A DNA stretch of 64,000 bases, taken from Aspidiotus rigidus. Lineage: Eukaryota; Arthropoda; Insecta; Hemiptera; Diaspididae. A program made the translations under genes and the position numbers. Below, piece after piece: positions 1 to 8,299 of this stretch (the stretch's first letter is position 1; every line of letters starts with the position of its first letter). The DNA is taken from contig JAVHKY010000039.1 in the NCBI GenBank assembly GCA_035079385.1, positions 1-64,000 on the forward strand, in the 5' to 3' direction. The notes beneath the pieces were generated by a model, which ran no database searches, was not told the origin of the DNA, and saw nothing but the letters and a program-made list of their open reading frames with translations.

Positions 1-530
1 ACGACTGGAAACATTTGAGCAATTCTTTTAGAACATTTCTCCAGAAGAAATGAAAGGCCACATGGAAAAGAAGCCAATTCTTTTAGAACATTTCTTCGGA
101 AGAAATAAAAGCACACGGAGGGAACGACGATTCTTTTAGATTCTTTTAAAACATTTCTTCGGAAGAAATACAAGTCCACACGAATGGGACGATTCTTTTA
201 GAACATTCGGACAATTCTTTTAGAACAAGGCCACACGGAGAAGAAACCAATTCTTTTAGAACATTTGAGCAACTCTTTTAGAACAATTTGGGAATACGTC
301 CACACGGAGAAAAAGTCATCTTTTAGAACATTAGAGCAATTCTTTTAGAACATTTCTTCCGAAGGAATACAAGTCCACACGGAGGGGACTCGACTCTTTT
401 GAAACATTTGAGCAATTCTTTTAGAACATTATCTCCAGAAGAATTGCAAGGCCACACGGAAAAGAAGCCACTTCTTTTAGAACATTTCTTTGGAAGAAAT
501 ATAAGTCCGCACGGAGAAGAGAGCCTTCTG
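1..530. repeat. Degenerate tandem repeat array, unit about 55 bp
   Basis: A loosely repeated unit runs from the left edge of the window. It combines TTCTTTTAGAACATTT, a short palindrome close to TTCTTCGGAAGAA, and CACACGGAGAAGAAGCC. Roughly eight to nine imperfect copies are visible, several with partial deletions, and an alternate form reads CATTTGAGCAATTCTTTTAG. There is no convincing open frame. The array continues off the window, so its true length is unknown. It looks like a minisatellite or satellite fragment. Confidence 0.75.
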
Positions 531-747
531 AGCTAGGGAGAGACATGAAACATGATTTTTTTGCCTGTAGTAAGAAATGTTTTTTTGTTACAGAAAAAAA
601 TTACAAAAGTCGACTTCATACGGAAATCCATTAAATTTCCAAAATTGAAGATGAAGAAGGACCAACCTGCACCAACGGACGTAATTAAAAAACAATTTCT
701 CTACTCTTTCAGTAGACATATTATGCGGATTACGTAGTAGATCCTTG

Positions 748-891
748 CCCCCTCGGATGATCCCACTTCTCGAAATTTGCAGAGCGCGACATTCCGAGAA
801 GAGATCGTCCGAGGGACAGAACAAATAATAAATAAATGGGAAAACAGAACACTGCTCGTAAGTTAGGTGTTCTGTTTTCCCATTTATTTAT
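748..891. repeat. Two adjacent inverted repeats (hairpins)
   Basis: The first hairpin pairs 750-772 with 794-815 imperfectly (CCCTCGGATGATCC against a GATCGTCCGAGGG-type arm). The second pairs 828-852 with 867-891, a perfect 25-bp stem beginning ATAAATAAATGGGAAAACAG with a 14-nt loop. There is no open frame. The second resembles a small foldback element, but no target-site duplication is evident. Confidence 0.7.
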
Positions 892-1031
892 ATTTGATAA
901 TAATGGCTCGTACCTATACGAAGATTCTATTACTTATATGACAGAGTAGAATCCCAGAACCCGCATAGCATGTCTCTCTACTTCTTTACTATTTTGTAGA
1001 GTTCAAGAGAGTGTGTCTTCCATTTCAGAAA

Positions 1032-1543
1032 ATGCCTCACTGTCGTTACTGCGGGGAGGCGACGTTCAAGAGAAAGAGGTTTGAGCACGAGGAGAGGCAC
1101 CGGGTGAAGCATTGGACTCCTTTAAGGTATTGGAAGCGGAGTTATCATTGCCGCTTCCAATGCCTAATTCCGGATCATGAGGCGAGGAGGGAGTTTGATG
1201 CTGAGCACAGATTCTCAATGGAAGGTAAGTCAAAGCTGTTATTCGAAAAAGATATAGGTACTGCAACGAGGAGTAACAATTACAAAAACTGCAGAAAAAT
1301 TTGAAAGACGAGCGCTTTCGATTAAATAACCCCATCTTCAGCGATGGGAAGAGCCGTTTTTTAATAAATCTTTTTGATTTGTTTTATTCATTTTTTTCAG
1401 ACGTGCCGCGGCAATACTTGTCGGGGGACAGGTCTCGGTGCGGGAAACGGTGCCCCAATATGTACGACACCTACGAAAGCCGCCAGACGCATGAGCGAAG
1501 GGAGCACCGGGACCGGCACCACGACCCGCAAGTATGGGAATGA
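1032..1543 (+). CDS. Short C2H2-like zinc-finger protein, two exons
   Basis: The exons are 1032-1224 and 1401-1543. They join in phase 1 (GAA-G | AC-GTG) across a GTAAGT donor and a TTTTTTTCAG acceptor, giving 111 aa. The first exon reads C-Y-C at residues 4-7 followed by H-x3-H, a C-x2-C-x11-H-x3-H pattern, and then a second Cys/His group starting CRFQC. Exon 2 has a C-x3-C-x12-H-x4-H pattern. The protein is rich in Arg, His and Glu. A zinc-binding, possibly nucleic-acid-binding role follows from the pattern only; no named family is recognised. The ATG lies 4 nt after a CATTTCAG acceptor, so an upstream exon is possible. The intron carries an eroded PLE end. Just past the stop, GAGCGAAGGGAGCACCG is repeated (1492 and 1582), so the 3' region has an internal duplication. 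It could be part of a longer gene that continues into the 1709 exon. Confidence 0.55.
1237..1344 (-). repeat. Eroded PLE end module inside the zinc-finger intron
   Basis: Read on the minus strand, CTGAAGA (1335-1341) is followed by a GGTT-type stem, GAAA (1316-1319), AGCGCTC, and then ATTTTTCTGCAG and a TACTCCTCGTTGCAGTA-type foldback. This is the same order as the right end of the PLE at 5043-6712. The hammerhead-like stem I does not pair in this copy, so it is a relic. It accounts for most of the 176-bp intron. Confidence 0.6.
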
Positions 1544-1708
1544 TGGGGTGCCGCGATGTATTTTTCTTGATGTCGATGTATTGAGCGAAGGGAGCACCGA
1601 AACCGGCACCAACCCCGTATGACTAGTCTTGCTTTAAATCGTTCTACCCCATTCGGTGTTCCTTCCATACCCCACCTATATTTAGAAAAAATAGGTTTTG
1701 AATTTTGA

Positions 1709-2382
1709 ATGATCGAATCTGTGGATACAATGGAAGATGAGAAAGAACAAATGGATGTGGATAATCCTAGTTCCACTTCAGGTAAACTAAGTAAGTAATA
1801 ATTACGGCACCGGATGTAAATCAAAGCTCTCTGAATTGAAGACGCTTACATTTCCGCCGTCCTAAAGCGCTTCCTAGATGGTCGATATTATTGTCAATAA
1901 TTCTGTTTCTTGACAATATTGTTGACTTTATTGATAAGAAACTCTACAGTTATCAAGAATTAAAGTAGAGATCAAAATATTGACCGAGCATCAAAGATAC
2001 CAAACTAATTCATGCCTTCTTCAATTTTTCATACTCTTTGAGAAGAATAATTCTATTTTTTAGATTTATCTGGCAAATTTCAAAATATTGACTTGACGTC
2101 AATATTATTGACCGTCCAGAAAGCGCTTAATAAGGGAGAACGTCCATCGTAATATTTTGTCCTCTCTGCATTTTTGGTGTAGTACTGTTCCCAGCTAACA
2201 AACCCATCCAATGAGACAACTTGGAACGCTATATTTTTCTCTATCTTTCAATATCTAGCTTGAAAATTCCTATATTGAAATTGTTCACAGAATTGCCGTA
2301 TAAAAATCGAAAACGGAAAGCTTTGGTGAATACAAAATTACAGCCGAGTAAGAAACAAAGTAAGGAAAATGCAAAGCCATAA
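1709..2382 (+). CDS. Small acidic-then-basic protein, two exons, unrecognised
   Basis: The exons are 1709-1781 and 2291-2382, joined in phase 1 (TCA-G | AA-TTG) with GTAAAC donor and TTGTTCACAG acceptor, giving 54 aa. The N-terminal half is acidic (MEDEKEQMDVDNPSS). The C-terminal half is strongly basic and looks like a nuclear-localisation tail (ELPYKNRKRKALVNTK, then KKQSKENAKP). An in-frame stop sits directly before the ATG at 1709, which supports that start, or marks the limit of an exon in a longer gene. It may be the 3' part of the zinc-finger gene just upstream. A second copy of the last-exon boundary lies at 3042. Function is unknown. Confidence 0.45.
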
Positions 2383-2405
2383 TATATGAATTATTACGAA
2401 AAAAT

Positions 2406-2571
2406 GCGATACTTCTAAAGAAAGAAGTAACTAGATGCAAAAAACCGCAGAAAATACTGAAAGCTGAGTTGCGTTCTTGTCTTTCGCTGATGATGACTTC
2501 TTAGTCGATAGATCTTCGAAGAGTTTTAGTATTTTCTGCGGTTTTGTTACTTCTTTCTTTAGAAGTATCGC
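2406..2571 (+). mobile_element. 166-bp palindromic non-autonomous PLE derivative with hammerhead core
   Basis: The arms are perfect: 2406-2431 pairs with 2546-2571 (26 bp) and 2441-2458 pairs with 2528-2545 (18 bp). Only a 9-nt insertion (2432-2440) interrupts the left arm. The arms match the PLE terminal sequence (CGATACT..., AACCGCAGAAAAT). The centre (2482-2521) is a hammerhead-like motif. The motif ends 6 nt before the right arm, against 7 nt in the PLE at 5043-6712. It reads as an internally deleted PLE retaining only ends and ribozyme. No coding capacity and no clear target-site duplication. Confidence 0.75.
2482..2521 (+). ncRNA. Hammerhead-ribozyme-like motif, best conserved copy
   Basis: Stem I is TTTCG (2482-2486) with CGAAG (2517-2521), 5 bp including one wobble. 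The core CTGATGA is at 2487-2493, then one extra T. Stem II is GACT/AGTC (2495-2498/2503-2506). GATA (2507-2510) stands where GAAA is expected. Stem III is the minimal AG-AT-CT, then T at position 17 (2516). The A-to-T change in GAAA probably impairs cleavage. The layout matches minimal type I hammerheads described in Penelope-like elements. Confidence 0.6.
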
Positions 2572-3041
2572 CTTTTTTTGTAATATGGATGGCCGTAATT
2601 TGCAATCTCGAATCAATTCGATATGAATTATTTTAAAAATGCTCTCTGAATTGAAATTGCCACCGTTCTAAGGAAGAACGTCCAATCGTAATATTTTGTC
2701 CTATCTGCATTTTTGGTGTAGTACTGTTCTCAGCTAACAAACCCATCGAATGAGACAACTTCGAACGCTGTATTTTTTTCTATCGTTCAATATCTACCTT
2801 GAAAATTCAATTTCAACATGAGCTCGTATGGCATTCGTAAAGTGTAATCAAAAATTGAAAAATTACAAAGCTATAATATTGAATTATTTTAACAATGCTC
2901 TAAGACATTTTTTCGAAATTACCTCGACGTCTTTCCTTACAACGGCTAATTGTGTTCAGAACTAAACTGAAAATCACATTTGAATGCGTAATGCAGGAAC
3001 ACGATAATACAAGTGTCTAATTTGGTCTAATTTGTTCGCAG

Positions 3042-3139
3042 AATTGCCGTATGAAGGTCAATGTAGAAAATTTCTTGCAGGTCAGTGGTACTTCCATTTT
3101 TGTAAACTCAAACTTTCACGCATGTTATCAAAAAATTGA
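3042..3139 (+). other. Duplicated last-exon candidate
   Basis: TTGTTCGCAG followed by AATTGCCGTATGAAGG repeats the acceptor and first codons of the exon at 2291. Spliced in the same phase it would give ELPYEGQCRKFLAGQ and continue to a stop at 3137-3139. A possible donor (GCAG|GTCAGT) lies after 3080. It could be an alternative terminal exon, an internal exon, or a decayed duplicate. The sequence alone does not decide. Confidence 0.4.
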
Positions 3140-3351
3140 AATATTTTTCAAAGCGATTCTCGATTGTACTTGCTCGTTTCCCCAAGTTTTGTATTTACTT
3201 TTATTTGATAGGATTTTTATCATTTCAAAACCATTTTGTAATGTGTATAAAGAAGAAAAGAAATATAAAAAGGTGAAATTAGTATCGGTAGCTTTGTTTC
3301 GTCATGAAACTACCATCCTTAAAATGGGGTTGTTAATAGCTGATTAAACAT

Positions 3352-3498
<147 letters not shown>

Positions 3499-3769
3499 TC
3501 TATCTCTCACACAAACCACGCTCGCGAAATTTCCTTGTCTCCTAAACTGGTCCTTCCTATACGTGCATCATTTCACTATCGCTTTCTTCTCGTCAATCCT
3601 CCCTCTTTCCACGATCATCCCGTGTGTGCGAGCACGGTCCATAGAGGGTAGCATAACGCACGCTGTACAGACAATCAGTTCATGAAATACATTCGTCTTC
3701 GCTTGTAATCTCTCTTCTATTATTTCGACACGCGGAAACTTATATTTCCGCAAAAATATCAGAAAACGG

Positions 3770-3990
3770 CTTCAAATTCTCTACCTCCAAAACCTAACCA
3801 GTTATTTTCAAAAAAAGACGCCTCATCCCCTCCCTCCAACCTCTCTTTCAACGAAATGTCGACATCCCACTCCGCAATTCTGCTAAACTTCTCGGCCTCC
3901 ACTTTGATCGAAAACTTACTTGGACGCCTCATATTAAAGGCTCTAGCCGGGAAAGGGGAGAAAAATGGCCTTGGTCGAAAAATGTTTAGA
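3770..3990 (+). pseudogene. Jockey-like non-LTR reverse transcriptase fragment
   Basis: Read with one in-frame stop, it gives GFKFSTSKT, VIFKKRR, then IPLRNSAKLLGLHFDRKLTW and TPHIKG. These match the downstream RT region (FLG-x-FD--LTW--H) of jockey-clade elements and the equivalent part of the copy at 25497-28060 (KFLGVNFDQTQTW). It is broken on both sides. It may be the left part of one element whose RNase H and C-terminal part lies at 7280-7840, with PLEs inserted between them. Confidence 0.6.
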
Positions 3991-4539
3991 ATGACTGTCA
4001 AAATGTTGTCCCCACAGAGAAAACTCGAAACGCAAAATTTATCCGCTCACCCACATGGGCTGCAGAGTCATTTTTAGGCCTAAAATCCAAATGCCTGTAT
4101 CTCAGGCAAGAATGATCGCACAGCAATGTAACTTGGGGACTATTTAGTACAAATATGTGAATGTTCATCCATGGTATTTTTTTCAAAAAAAATCGTGCAT
4201 ATTTTCCCTAGGTTCTAGCAATAACAAAACTTCAAAATTAAAAATTAAAAAAAAATCTTGGGGGGGGGGGGCACTAGGGAAGAATCATTTATATGATGCG
4301 CCTTATCATCTACTACAACATACATTAGTGCCATAGTCCTCGGAGAGGTGGAACATTCCCAAAAAAATCAATTTAATGAATTTCTGTAATTTTTCCATAA
4401 ATAGCAGGGTGAACTACGACTGCTACCGCAATAGACCGCGTGAAATCAATAGTCAATGTTCGAGCTGAAAAATACGCACTCATCCGTCGAATGAAATGGG
4501 AATGTAGATAGACCGAAAATATATTTTCAGTATTTTGTT

Positions 4540-4850
4540 TATCGATTTGGTCAATTCTTATGTAAACACATCCACGGATTAGGTGGAGTGCGTTACATGG
4601 AGAAAAATATGTAGTTGAAAAATTCTCCAGTCGCTGGAACAGTCTGGAAATGACAAATAATCGAGAAAATCCACTTTTTCACCCTGGAGGACTGTGAGTT
4701 TTGGTATTTCGTTCATCAATTAGGTCAACTATAATGTGAACACGTCCGTCGAGTTCAAAAAAAAAAATAGTCCAAAAATTCTCCACCTGCTGAAACGTTC
4801 TGGAAATGACAAACTGGCTATGCCTTCTCTATCGTTGGAGGAGTGTGTCT
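4540..4850 (+). repeat. Two diverged tandem copies, unit about 155 bp
   Basis: The two units share TTTGTT/TCGTTCATCGATTTGGTCAA, ATGTAAACACATCC, AAAAATTCTCCA, TGGAACAGTCTGGAAATGAC and a GGAGGACTGTG/GGAGGAGTGTG end. There is no coding signal. The rest of 3990-5040 holds a G10 tract at 4261 and nothing else recognised. Confidence 0.65.
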
Positions 4851-5100
4851 CTTTCGTTTGCAAAACTAGGCCTCTATAAATTCTGCTAGACCAGCCTGTG
4901 CTAGACTATCGGCAGTCTATTTCTGCCTTGCTCCCCTTTCTCTCCCCCAACGGGTCAATCTGCCGTACATGAGTAGTTTGTCTCAAAAAAACTCCCAAAC
5001 TTCGAAAAACGAATCCTTTCCTCTGAGTTACGGCTATCCATAATAAACGCGAAAAGACGATACTCCGAAGGGCGAGTAAACCTTACAAACCGCAGAAAAT

Positions 5101-6056
5101 CCTCTACGGGCTGCTCAAAGTGCATAAGAACAATGACCCGTTGTGTCTTTCGTCTCCTCCCCCACTTACCTCCTTGCCAAATTCCTTGACCGATGGTTCA
5201 AAAATCGCATTGATTTTGAATCTCCTCATTCGTTTTTGAATTCGGCCTCTTTAACTGATGTCCTGAAGGGTGTAAGTCTTCCCCCGGGAACGACCAACTG
5301 CTCTTTTGATGTTGTTGGTTTGTTCCCGAATATTCCCAAGGCTGCTACTATCCAGCGGATAGGGTGAGCTACTCGTCAGAAGCCAACATTCCTCACAATG
5401 AGCTTCAGGAATTTTTCGATCTTCTGAATACCTGCTGGTCCCCTAACTACTGCAAATTTGAAGGAAAATTTTTCGAGTTCCCTGATGAAGTAGGGATCCA
5501 TATTGGGTCACCTTTAGGCTCTCTTATCTCCGAAGTTTTCATGTCTAAGTTTGAACTTGACCTTTTTTCCTCGAACCAGGTGTTACTTAATCATATTCAC
5601 TATTGGCACAGGTACGTTGATGACGTTCTATGTACCTGGACTGGTCACCCAGATCTCCTTGGTGAGTTTCTGAGGTATCTCAATTCCTGCTACCCGTCCA
5701 TTCAATTTACGTTGGAAATAGGGGTATTTTCCATTAACTTTTTGGATTTATCGATCTCTATTATAGACGGTATCCATGAGTTTGGAATTTACAGGAAAGA
5801 TACTACGACCGATGTTCTAGTCCACGGTGGTACGTTCGGTCCTGTTGCTCACAAGATGGCTGCATTTCATAGCCTAGTTCACAGACTGACTCGTATTCCG
5901 TTGAGTCAGTCTGCTTTTAAGAAAGAAGTACTCACAATAAAACACCTGGCTAGAGTGAATGGGGTCAATGTCGACGTTGACGTGATGGTTTGGAGAAAAG
6001 TTACAAGGAGCATTCTTGATTCCACCACCTCCCTCCCCCCGAGACGTAATCCGTGA
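5101..6056 (+). pseudogene. PLE reverse transcriptase, frameshifted
   Basis: The first part (5101-5367) has the LLKVHK motif, SSPTYLLAKFLDRWFK and NCSFDVVGLFPNIP (catalytic Asp region). A frameshift near 5365 leads to the second part (5364-6056), with FEFPDEVGIHIGSPLGS, RYVDDVL (the YVDD catalytic box) and NFLDLSISI. The N-terminal domain of PLE RTs is missing because of the 5' truncation. Closely similar residues in the copy at 36190-37237 show the two belong to one family. A second frameshift near 6030 separates it from the endonuclease frame. Confidence 0.85.
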
Positions 6057-6570
6057 TCGCCGGTTGCGATGGATCAGTATCCCTTTACTGGGGAAGTTCT
6101 CCCTCCAATTGAGTCGGGCCCTCCGCCCGTTTGGCTTCAGACCCGCATTCTACAACCCTACAACAGTTAAGGGGTTGTTTGTGAGACTGAAGGACCCCAT
6201 ACCCATTGATGAGAGGAGTGGTTTTTATAAGTTGGAATGTGGGGATTGTGGAGGCTTTAATATTGGTGAGACCAGCCGCCAAATGAAAGTTAGAGTAGCT
6301 GAGCACCTGAAGTCTTGGGAGAGGGGACGCTTAGGGGAGTCAGCTTTTGCTGATCATTTGATAAACAGTGGCCACAGCTTCCGTGAGGGATCCGAAAAGC
6401 TCCTCCATAAGGAGAATTCGTATCAAAAGCGCATCGCCCTCGAGTATATAGAGATAATGCGTCATCGCAACACTGACGGTATCACTGTACTCAACTCGTT
6501 CATTCCGGAAGATGGCCTGATCGAACTGGTCTATGATTCTCACCGTGATTTCTCGTTTAGCCAATCTTAA
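6016..6570 (+). pseudogene. PLE GIY-YIG endonuclease domain
   Basis: This frame continues the RT after a frameshift. The domain begins GLFVRLKDPIP, then GFY-x2-ECGDC (GIY box and a Cys pair), FNIGETSRQMKVRVAEH (YIG box and catalytic Arg region) and SAFADHLINSGH. It ends with stop TAA at 6568. The second box has Asn-Ile-Gly instead of Tyr-Ile-Gly, and the first has Phe for Ile. Loss of the second Tyr would be expected to reduce nicking activity. In PLEs this domain makes the target nick that primes reverse transcription. Confidence 0.85.
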
Positions 6571-6612
6571 TACCTTGTTCTTCTCCTTCGTTCGTCAGTT
6601 GCTTTCATTTCA

Positions 6613-6647
6613 GGCTTGAAGATGGTTATTAACCGAAAGCACTCGTC
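6613..6647 (+). ncRNA. Hammerhead-ribozyme-like motif at PLE 3' end
   Basis: Stem I is GGC (6613-6615) with GTC (6645-6647). The core TTGAAGA (6616-6622) has T for the first C, then an extra T. Stem II is GGTT-ATT-AACC (6624-6634) and GAAA is at 6635-6638. Minimal stem III is AG-CA-CT, and C17 is at 6644. It lies between the endonuclease stop and the terminal inverted repeat. Confidence 0.55.
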
Positions 6648-6719
6648 GTTTTGTATTTTCTGCGGTTTGCAAGGTTTACTCTTCTTCGGAGTATTCGTCT
6701 TTTCGCGTTTATCCTAAAC

Positions 6720-7232
6720 TTCCTAGGTTTTCGTGATGCCCTCTACAATTAAAACACCTTCAAGATATCGTCTCAAAGGTCCCATTCCTAAGCATGAACA
6801 AAGTGGAGTCTACAAGCTCCAATGTGGGATAGGAAAAAACGGGGCGTCGGCTGGTTGTCCGGTTGTCTGAACATATTGGCATTTATATAAAAAAAGAAAA
6901 ATGGGCAGTCAGCATTTTCTCACCACTCATTATAGTCAGGCATTCTGCTGAAGAGTAAAAATTTCTCTCTTTCATGAGGCCATAGACGACAGGAAACGTT
7001 CGGCACTAGAAACGATAGACATTAATAAAAATCGTTTATCAATTATCATCAACAATTATAATATTCAGTCTAACGAACTACCCTATTTGATGTACGTATC
7101 AGTCATTCGTCTTGTCTTCACAGGTCTTCAGTTTTCATATTGTCTTCCTTCCTTCTCTCTTTCAGCGTTACTCAGTATTTGAGTTTGAAAACGACAGGTT
7201 GGTTGAAAGCGCTTACGCTTTTTGTTCGTGCG
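6720..7232 (+). mobile_element. Older PLE fragment: endonuclease remnant and 3' end
   Basis: Frames with stops read LKGPIPKHEQSGVYKLQCG (GIY box), then the region ALETIDINKNR, which corresponds to ALEYIEIMRH in copy 1. At 7190-7232, TTGAAAACGACAGG, GGTTGAAAGCGCTTACGC and TTCGTGCGG resemble a decayed hammerhead/terminal module. It directly abuts copy 1, suggesting either insertion of copy 1 at its edge or a tandem arrangement. Confidence 0.6.
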
Positions 7233-7279
7233 GTGGACTGTAAAATTTTCACAATATAATTTTTTTATACTTTGAAATT

Positions 7280-7840
7280 TCTTTGTTCCTCCTCCTTGCC
7301 TCTCTCCAAGACATGCAAGTTTATCGTTCAGCGCATTCTCATCGTCCTACATTCTTCACCCTCTGATCATACCGGCCTCCCGGGACACGATTCAGTGGAC
7401 CTAGCAACCAAGCAAACCCTGCTCTCCATCTTAATTCCATCCTGTGACCTGGAATCTTGTTCATCAAGGTACAACCCTTGGTCCCCTCAACACCACAAGA
7501 AACTTAGTTTCGTTAAAAAATCGCCGACTCTTTGGTCCTCTTCCTTTAGCTAGTTCGACACACCCCATGAAGACATAGTCATTGAATGATTAAGAATTCG
7601 GCACACTCACCTAGCCCACTCTTTCCCTTTTCTTGGGATCTCCGCTCCATCCTTATGCCAATATATACTACCATACTAAGGAAGTACTCGTCTCGAAAAA
7701 TGATTTCCAGCCCCATCTCAAGCTTCTTCTGCCCTCTCCAACGATTCACTCTGAAGGTCCTCCGGCCCACAAACTAATACAACAAATCCATTCTACTCTA
7801 ATACTTCTTCCAAAGCTAATGACCACCTGTTTATAGTTGA
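7280..7840 (+). pseudogene. Jockey-like RNase H and C-terminal fragment
   Basis: Broken frames give HTGLPGHDSVDLATKQ, matching the terminal RNase H block W-P-x-H-x-G-x-x-G-N-x-x-x-D-x-x-A. Then, at about 7588, LRIRHTHLAHSFPFLG matches the RLRIGHTRLTHSYLF block of the copy at 25497-28060. Many stops are present. A continuation of the fragment at 3770-3990 is plausible. Confidence 0.6.
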
Positions 7841-7922
7841 ATAGCTCGTAAGAACAAAAAATGTAAGACGGAACATCTCCTCCTCTTATATTATGTATTT
7901 GTAAAATTGAATACAAGTTACG

Positions 7923-8197
7923 CAGTGTTGCCGGTAAAAGGTCTAAATATTGTACCACTCACAGAAAAAAAAATGTTCCAAAATGTGCCACTTGCGTTCA
8001 ACAGCTCCGGAACAATATAGATTGACTCCGGAGCGACATGAACCGGCTCCGGAGCGCGCAAATGTTCTTCAAAATGTTTTTTCTTGAAAAAAAAAAAACA
8101 TGTTTTTTTCTCAAAAACCTGTAAATGTGCTACACAATCAGCTACAAGAATCGAAATGTACCAATGTGGCACAAATGTGCCACCACCGGCAACACTG
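7923..8197. mobile_element. hAT-type MITE, 275 bp
   Basis: The terminal inverted repeats are CAGTGTTGCCGGT (7923) and its complement ending at 8197. Subterminal copies of TGTGCCAC/GTGGCACA and three CTCCGGAGC-like motifs lie inside. The CAGTG start is hAT-like. A clean 8-bp target duplication is not visible (AAGTTACG against GGTACGTC). No coding capacity. Confidence 0.65.
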
Positions 8198-8299
8198 GGT
8201 ACGTCAGAAGGGAGGTATTGCTGCTCGGTTAACAATCTCCGAGTGTTTGAATCGTATAGCTAAATTTTCAAGATGTTTCATATTTTTTCTCTAGCATGA

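Larger units (their letters stand above)
2134..2806 (+). repeat. Direct duplication of about 135 bp of intron sequence
   Basis: About 2134-2270 and about 2671-2806 are near-identical. Both include CGTAATATTTTGTCCT, TTTTTGGTGTAGTACTG and CAGCTAACAAACCCATC. The two copies are about 537 bp apart. The palindromic element at 2406-2571 and the last exon of the small basic protein lie between them. Part of the sequence after each copy is a splice-acceptor plus AATTGCCGTAT, so an intron-exon boundary was duplicated as well. Confidence 0.8.
5043..6712 (+). mobile_element. Penelope-like element with 58-bp inverted ends (PLE copy 1)
   Basis: The element carries Penelope-type RT, then a GIY-YIG endonuclease, then a hammerhead-like motif, flanked by inverted ends at 5043-5100 and 6655-6712 that differ at only a few positions. 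Both contain ATAAACGCGAAAAGACGA, ACTCCGAAG and AACCGCAGAAAAT. On the left, the inverted copy of the 3' end is joined directly to an RT that has lost its N-terminus. The first residues past the joint read ILYGLLKVHKNNDP, the usual start of the conserved RT block. PLEs are known for 5' truncation with rearranged or inverted terminal pieces, so this is plausibly a natural insertion product. Two frameshifts make it non-functional. A possible short target duplication (ATCCATA/ATCCTA) is imperfect. Confidence 0.85.

Noticed and set aside
1..530. Heat-shock elements in the tandem repeat (TTC/GAA words)
   Set aside because: The TTC and GAA triplets are spaced by one base, not the two needed for the heat-shock element pattern, and no promoter is nearby.
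7190..7232. Hammerhead motif at the end of the older PLE fragment
   Set aside because: GAAAGCGCTT is present, but the core reads TTGAAAA and stems I and II pair poorly; kept only as a remnant within the PLE fragment.
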